A stretch of DNA of 64,000 nt, taken from IMG/VR virus record IMGVR_UViG_3300032236_002285, positions 310,001 through 374,000 of that record; one strand, 5' to 3'. This stretch comes from a virus. Below are positions 59,320 through 64,000 of this stretch, piece after piece (the stretch's first letter is position 1; each line of letters starts with the position of its first letter). The notes under the pieces are model-generated. The model was not told the origin of the DNA. It worked only from the letters and a program-made list of their open reading frames with translations, and ran no database searches. Position numbers and translations under genes: made by a program.

Positions 59320-59329
59320 TATATATTAA
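59320..59329 (-). promoter_or_regulatory. Phage-type promoter box TTAATATATA (leftward)
   Basis: Exact box, back to back with the rightward copy at 59332-59341; two bases separate them. Confidence 0.7.
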
Positions 59330-59331
59330 AT

Positions 59332-59341
59332 TTAATATATA
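59332..59341 (+). promoter_or_regulatory. Phage-type promoter box TTAATATATA (rightward)
   Basis: Exact box 21 bases before the tail fibre ATG. Confidence 0.7.
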
Positions 59342-59362
59342 CATAAAAATATTTCTCAATAA

Positions 59363-62300
59363 ATGGCATTACAATGGCAAGGAGGCTGGGTTGGCTCTGG
59401 GGCACCTGGTACAAGTTTAGTAACATATTATACGGGCGATGTTGTATTATATGAAAATATATCATATGTCGTTCAAAAAAATGTAATATCGGTTCCTATA
59501 GGATCACCGCCACCTCCAAATGATATGTCTAATTGGGATGTACTTGTTGCCGGTGGTACTTCAGGATCTTCTGGTACATCAGGTGTTGGTGGTGGAAGCG
59601 GTACTTCTGGTTCAGACGGATCTTCAGGATCAAGTGGTACTTCAGGATCAAGTGGTATTAATGGTGTTTCAGGCTCTGCTGGATCTTCCGGTACATCAGG
59701 TGTTAATGGTAGTTCTGGATCTGCTGGATCAAGTGGTACATCTGGATATGGAATTCCAACAGGTGGTACATCTGGTCAGGTTTTGGCTAAAATAGACGGT
59801 ACTAATTATAATACACAATGGATTAATCAAACAGGTGGTGTTGGTTCTGGTACATCTGGTACTTCAGGAGTTAATGGTGGTGGATACCTAAAGATGACAC
59901 AACTATTGGATAATGTACAAGCTACATCAAGATCCGGTTCAACCATAGTAACTGAATGGACGACATCATATACATCAGTTGCTGGTAGTACATTAATGTT
60001 TAATCTTAGCTTCACTGCATATGTTCCTTCAAGTGGAGCCACAAAACAATTCGATCTCTTAGTAGATAGTAGTGTAGTAGCATCTACAACATTTTTCTTT
60101 AATCAAACAAATGTTCACACAACAATACCTTGTTTATTTAATGTTGAAAGTTTATCAGCAGGTACTCATACCATTCAAATAAGAATTCCAGCTGGTGTGG
60201 TTGTAGATACTGGTGATTATGCAAAAATGACAGTTATAGAAACAATGAGTGATGGTGTTACTGGCACATCTGGTTCAAGTGGTACATCAGGTACTACATT
60301 GAATTTTGCTGCTAGTTATATGAGAGGTTCTCGCTCAACTCAACAAGCAACAGGTTTAACCGCTGGTAGTAGAGTTGTATTCACACAAACAGATAACTCA
60401 ACTGGATCTGATATATCATTAAATACAAGTACTGGTCAAATTACACTTTCTTCTGGTAAAACATATAGAATTTTAGGACAAGTTCCTAATATAACTAGCA
60501 CTGGAGGAAATTTGGCACTTTGTTGGTACAATGAAACTGCCGGTGCTTATATAGGTAGTCTATCATCAATATACTCACCTACTAATGGTGCTGGTTATGC
60601 GGCTTTTGGTGGTCTATCAGAAGTATTATTAACCACATCTACATCTACGATAATATCATATAGAATAACAAACAACAATTCAGTAACAGGGTTAGGTGGA
60701 AACACTGACTTCACAACCACAGGATCTTATCCATGGTTTGATATTGAAGTTATATCTGGATATTCTCCATTGGTTAATGGTACTTCAGGTTCTGCTGGCA
60801 CTTCTGGCTCCTCTGGTTCAAGTGGTACTAGTGGATCATCAGGTGTTAATGGTAGCTCAGGTCAAACTGGGTCAAATGGTTCGTCAGGTACTTCAGGATC
60901 AAGTGGATCATCTGGGTCGAGTGGATCATCTGGGTCGAGTGGATCATCAGGATCAAGTGGTACTTCTGGTACAAGTCCAACTGGAGTTGCTGTATCTGTA
61001 GTATATCCATCATTGTTACTTGCCTCAAATAGTGCTGACCAAAGTGGTGTAGGAAATGGAACAGCTGTAGCTTTCCAAACAACAAACGCTTCTAATGGTT
61101 CTTTAATTACAAAAACATCAAATACTCAAGTAACTCTAACTGGTGGTAAAACATACAAATTGGAAGCAATCATTAGAAGATTCGTATCAAACTCAACATG
61201 GGGTACTTTTAAATGGTATGATGTTACAAACAGTGCTTATGTTGGTATTGAAGGGTTTGGTGAAGTTACTACAAGTAGTCAACCAGTAGCATCTACAGCT
61301 ATTGCTACTTATATTGTGACACCACCAATAAATACAACATATGAATTAAGACAAACAACCGCAAATAGTATTACTGTTAGTGGGGGGTATGCTAGTTATG
61401 AGATTATACAATTAGATCCAACTATAATGGTTAATAATGGAACTTCTGGATCATCGGGTACTTCGGGTTCTTCTGGATCAAGTGGTTCATCTGGTACTTC
61501 AGGTTCATCAGGTGTTACTGGAAACTCATCACTTTTAATTAGAAAACATAGTGCTACACAGAGCATTCCAACATCAAGTGACACAGTGGTTCTATTTGAT
61601 ACTTTAAAATCAAGTTCTGGAAGTCAAACTCTTACTTATAGTAATGGTACATTCTCCAATACCTCATCAACAACAAGAACGTATATTGTTGAAGCTACTA
61701 TATCATTTGCTCTAAATTCGACAGGTACTAGAGCGGTCTATATTGGTTTAAATTCGGCTAGTACTGCCTTACCAGAAAACAGATATGCAGAAACATTAAT
61801 TCAAACTGCAACTTCAGATGGTACTGGTATAAATGTTTGTGGAAGCATACAATTAGCACCTAGTGAATATTTTAAGATTTACACATGGCAATCAAGTGGG
61901 GGTAATTTAACTATTGGTAATTCAGTGGGTTTTAATGGTTGTCAAGTAACAATTCAAGAAACAGCAGGTTCTGGTACTTCTGGATCATCAGGAACATCTG
62001 GATCAAGTGGCTCATCAGGCTCTTCTGGATTAAATGGCACTTCAGGTTCAAGTGGCACTTCAGGTTCAAGCGGAACATCTGGATCAAGTGGTTCATCCGG
62101 AACAAGCTACAATGGAACATCAAACTATTTATATGCTACAAGAACTGTAACACAAACAATCGCTTCAGGTACTTGGTCTAATAGAGATATTATATTTAAT
62201 ACTAAAAATACTGGTAGTGGTATAACTTATGCGACTGCTAGTGGTATTGCTTCTTTAACAGGTGGTAGAGTTTATAAAATAAATGCTGGTGTTTCTTGGA

Positions 62301-63286
62301 ATATATTTGCTAGTAATTATGTATTACAAATTGGATTATATGATAGTTCTAATAACTTATTAAGTCCGGTATTTGAAAGTTTACCACCAACATCAACCAG
62401 TAACAATGTATCTGAACAGATGCTTGATTTTATATATGCTCCTGTAAGTAATACTGATGTTAAAATTAGAACAACTGGTAATACTACAGCTTTGAGTGGT
62501 GAAAATGTTAGAGGTGATGTTGCTACTTTCTTCTCTATTGTTGAAGTTGGTAATAACTCAGGTACAAGTGGTTTACTTTCATTAACTGGTGCGACAAATA
62601 ATGGTTTAATTACATTAAATGGTTCAGCTCCTAATGGTACAGTTGAATCTAATCTAACATTTGATGGTACAACTTTAACAGTTACAGGTACGGTGAGTAC
62701 TACAAATAACGCTACTTTTGGTGGTCAAATAACAATTGGTAAAACAACTGCTGCACTTAATGAAGGAGGTCAGATTGATTTAGCAACTGCACCAAGTGGT
62801 GGTTTAACTGGTAGTACTGTTACTTTAGATATTTATGCTGATAAATTTAGAATATTTGAAGCTGGTGGTAATAATAGAGGTGTTAGTATTGACCTTAGTA
62901 AGGCTCCTAATACTGTTGGTGGTGAATTGATGTGGAAAACTGGTGGTTATGTGAATGCGGGTTCGTATGTAACTTTAGATAACTTAAAAGCAACAGTAAC
63001 AACATCGGGTAATCGTGGGTTAAGTTTGGCTACTGTAGCAGGAACAGTTAGTAGTACAATAAGTGGTTCATATGCACTCTATGCTGGTGGTATCAGTGGT
63101 ACATCTAATGCTTTAACAATAACAACAACAGCAAGTAGTTCATTATTTAGTTGGAACTTTACTGGTCAAGGTGACACAGCAACATATATTATTAATGATA
63201 CGACAAATAGTAGAGTATATCGTATAATATTAATGATAGGTGGTAGTTATAATAATAACTTGATTACAATTGAAAGATTAGTTTAA
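59363..63286 (+). CDS. Collagen-like tail fibre / receptor-binding protein
   Basis: 1307 residues. N-terminal module (1-66, YYTGDVVLYENISYVV) like carbohydrate-binding modules on phage fibres. Then collagen-like Gly-X-Y stretches made of GSS/GTS triplets alternate with about five beta-sandwich modules of 120-150 residues each, similar in layout to C1q/TNF-like heads (for example AASYMRGSRST..., VYPSLLLASNS..., SLLIRKHSATQ..., YLYATRTVTQT...). The C-terminal 230 residues are Gly/Thr/Asn-rich beta repeats (DGTTLTVTGTVSTTNNATFGGQ). The repeat DNA can change length in frame. Confidence 0.88.
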   Translation: MALQWQGGWVGSGAPGTSLVTYYTGDVVLYENISYVVQKNVISVPIGSPPPPNDMSNWDVLVAGGTSGSSGTSGVGGGSGTSGSDGSSGSSGTSGSSGINGVSGSAGSSGTSGVNGSSGSAGSSGTSGYGIPTGGTSGQVLAKIDGTNYNTQWINQTGGVGSGTSGTSGVNGGGYLKMTQLLDNVQATSRSGSTIVTEWTTSYTSVAGSTLMFNLSFTAYVPSSGATKQFDLLVDSSVVASTTFFFNQTNVHTTIPCLFNVESLSAGTHTIQIRIPAGVVVDTGDYAKMTVIETMSDGVTGTSGSSGTSGTTLNFAASYMRGSRSTQQATGLTAGSRVVFTQTDNSTGSDISLNTSTGQITLSSGKTYRILGQVPNITSTGGNLALCWYNETAGAYIGSLSSIYSPTNGAGYAAFGGLSEVLLTTSTSTIISYRITNNNSVTGLGGNTDFTTTGSYPWFDIEVISGYSPLVNGTSGSAGTSGSSGSSGTSGSSGVNGSSGQTGSNGSSGTSGSSGSSGSSGSSGSSGSSGSSGTSGTSPTGVAVSVVYPSLLLASNSADQSGVGNGTAVAFQTTNASNGSLITKTSNTQVTLTGGKTYKLEAIIRRFVSNSTWGTFKWYDVTNSAYVGIEGFGEVTTSSQPVASTAIATYIVTPPINTTYELRQTTANSITVSGGYASYEIIQLDPTIMVNNGTSGSSGTSGSSGSSGSSGTSGSSGVTGNSSLLIRKHSATQSIPTSSDTVVLFDTLKSSSGSQTLTYSNGTFSNTSSTTRTYIVEATISFALNSTGTRAVYIGLNSASTALPENRYAETLIQTATSDGTGINVCGSIQLAPSEYFKIYTWQSSGGNLTIGNSVGFNGCQVTIQETAGSGTSGSSGTSGSSGSSGSSGLNGTSGSSGTSGSSGTSGSSGSSGTSYNGTSNYLYATRTVTQTIASGTWSNRDIIFNTKNTGSGITYATASGIASLTGGRVYKINAGVSWNIFASNYVLQIGLYDSSNNLLSPVFESLPPTSTSNNVSEQMLDFIYAPVSNTDVKIRTTGNTTALSGENVRGDVATFFSIVEVGNNSGTSGLLSLTGATNNGLITLNGSAPNGTVESNLTFDGTTLTVTGTVSTTNNATFGGQITIGKTTAALNEGGQIDLATAPSGGLTGSTVTLDIYADKFRIFEAGGNNRGVSIDLSKAPNTVGGELMWKTGGYVNAGSYVTLDNLKATVTTSGNRGLSLATVAGTVSSTISGSYALYAGGISGTSNALTITTTASSSLFSWNFTGQGDTATYIINDTTNSRVYRIILMIGGSYNNNLITIERLV
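60905..60958 (+). repeat. 18-base tandem repeat in the fibre gene
   Basis: Two perfect 18-base copies (60905-60922, 60923-60940) and a third, degenerate one. It codes GSSGSS and lies in the longest GSS run (about 60780-60975). Confidence 0.85.
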
Positions 63287-63291
63287 CATTT

Positions 63292-63301
63292 TTAATATAT
63301 A
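63292..63301 (+). promoter_or_regulatory. Phage-type promoter box TTAATATATA
   Basis: Exact box 22 bases before ATG 63324. Confidence 0.65.
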
Positions 63302-63323
63302 AGAAAGAAATAATATTTACAAT

Positions 63324-64000
63324 ATGAAATACTTAAAAAGATTTAACGAAGAACTTAAACCAAGTACATATATGTCTGCTGCTAAAAAGCTAACAGCAAT
63401 TGGTCATACAGGTAGAGCCAATGCTCTAAAAGATTGGGCGAATGAAACTGAAAAAAGAGAAGAGATGTCTAAGTGGAAGGATCGTTTACAAGACTATGGT
63501 CTTTTTGGTTCTTATAAGATGAATATTGTTAATCCAGAAACTGAAGAAAAATTTACAGGTGATTTTTACTTAGATATTAATTTTGATGAAATGGCATTTG
63601 AGGATAGCTTTGAATATGAGAAAGAAAATAATCCAGATAATATTAAAGGTGTTTCTATTTTATTTTTTATTGGTTTAATTCCAACATCTGAAGAAACACT
63701 TAGAAAATGTATGGAGATTATGCCTTGTGCAGAGTTTGGTAATGGTATGTTCTGGGGTATGAGTTGTGGTTTAGACTTACAAATTCTAAACGATAGATTA
63801 ACATTTACTAAATTCAGTTTAGATGATTATGATGATAACCTATCAGGTAATGTTTCTTTTGCTGATAGAGCTTCTGCTGGTAAATTCAAAACTTTATTAA
63901 AGAATATATTTAGTAATCCAGAATTAAACTATCCAAGTGGATATACAGATGTTGAATATATGTACCAAAAATTAGAACAAGTAGTTTGTATTAGACAATC
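63324..64000 (+). CDS. Hypothetical protein with capsid-targeting-like N-terminus (cut by window edge)
   Basis: Open to the end of the window, 225 codons so far. MKYLKRFNEELKPSTY fits the capsid-targeting pattern, possible cut after FNE. The rest is acidic and unrecognised (MPCAEFGNGMFWGMSCGLD). Confidence 0.75.
   Translation, partial: MKYLKRFNEELKPSTYMSAAKKLTAIGHTGRANALKDWANETEKREEMSKWKDRLQDYGLFGSYKMNIVNPETEEKFTGDFYLDINFDEMAFEDSFEYEKENNPDNIKGVSILFFIGLIPTSEETLRKCMEIMPCAEFGNGMFWGMSCGLDLQILNDRLTFTKFSLDDYDDNLSGNVSFADRASAGKFKTLLKNIFSNPELNYPSGYTDVEYMYQKLEQVVCIRQ

Noticed and set aside
61932-62181. Frames overlapping the fibre repeats, such as Trp-rich or His-rich ones
   Set aside because: Low-complexity shadows of the GSS/GTS repeat.
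1-64000. Reassignment of TAG to an amino acid
   Set aside because: Several clearly complete proteins (NusG-like, thioesterase, glycosyltransferase) end normally at TAG, and no long frame here is broken by in-frame TAG.

Overview
The window is a 64 kb piece of a large, AT-rich, tightly packed tailed-phage genome of T4-like character whose host is almost certainly a member of Bacteroidota. The phage calls rest on nrdB, a split T4-type topoisomerase II (large and medium subunits), a T4 RNase H/FEN-type nuclease, two RNA ligases, an amidase endolysin, a 1307-residue collagen-like tail fibre, four different homing-type endonucleases, and very short or overlapping gene junctions. The host call rests on promoters of the Bacteroidota type (TAnnTTTG), the lack of Shine-Dalgarno sequences, and a 935-residue secreted protein that ends in a type IX secretion (T9SS type B) sorting domain.

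Layout. 1-7 kb: glycosyltransferase and nrdB, then deoxyribose-phosphate aldolase next to a deoxyribosyltransferase-like protein, small genes, a hairpin cluster that copies part of 23S rRNA helix 69, and a virion-type protein. 7-10.4 kb: dnaJ and grpE in one operon. 10.5-14.5 kb: the T9SS-type adhesin and a small RNA ligase. 14.5-24.7 kb: several proteins with capsid-targeting-like N-termini, a SpoT/MESH1-like HD hydrolase, an Rnl1-type RNA ligase, dnaK followed by a pseudoknotted RNA candidate, and the endolysin. 24.7-33.8 kb: GIY-YIG nuclease, UvdE, acyl-CoA thioesterase, DOT1-like methyltransferase, HNH protein, NusG-like factor, FEN nuclease and a PD-(D/E)xK homing nuclease. 33.8-45.2 kb: topoisomerase subunits flanking a glycosyltransferase and an LpxH-like phosphoesterase, then rhomboid protease, flavodoxin-fold reductase, HNH nuclease and a compact RNase P RNA. 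45.2-57.6 kb: a long rightward run of small, mostly unknown genes with a lipoprotein, a DNA methyltransferase, a tRNA with a CUA anticodon, a P-loop kinase-like protein, a metallopeptidase/VWA protein and a HAD protein. 57.6-64 kb: more capsid-targeting-like genes, one a 2OG-Fe-oxygenase-like protein carrying SWGGA repeats, and the tail fibre.

Three genome-wide patterns tie the window together. (1) About 16 otherwise unrelated proteins begin with a short peptide of the form MKxLKxYxxFxE, like the T4 capsid-targeting sequence that the prohead protease removes after [IL]-x-E; this suggests a set of enzymes packaged in the capsid and injected. (2) A different set of about 20 proteins ends in a shared C-terminal peptide, roughly R-[DE]-x-K-[LI]-x-x-[IL]-[IL]-K. 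(3) Two promoter classes are clear: TAnnTTTG followed by exactly four bases and ATG (host-type, probably leaderless mRNAs) and a phage-type TTAATATATA box, which precedes many structural and capsid-targeted genes.

The RNA genes (RNase P RNA, CUA tRNA), the two RNA ligases, NusG and the DnaK/DnaJ/GrpE set suggest a phage that supplies much of its own RNA maturation and protein folding. No function could be assigned to roughly half of the genes.
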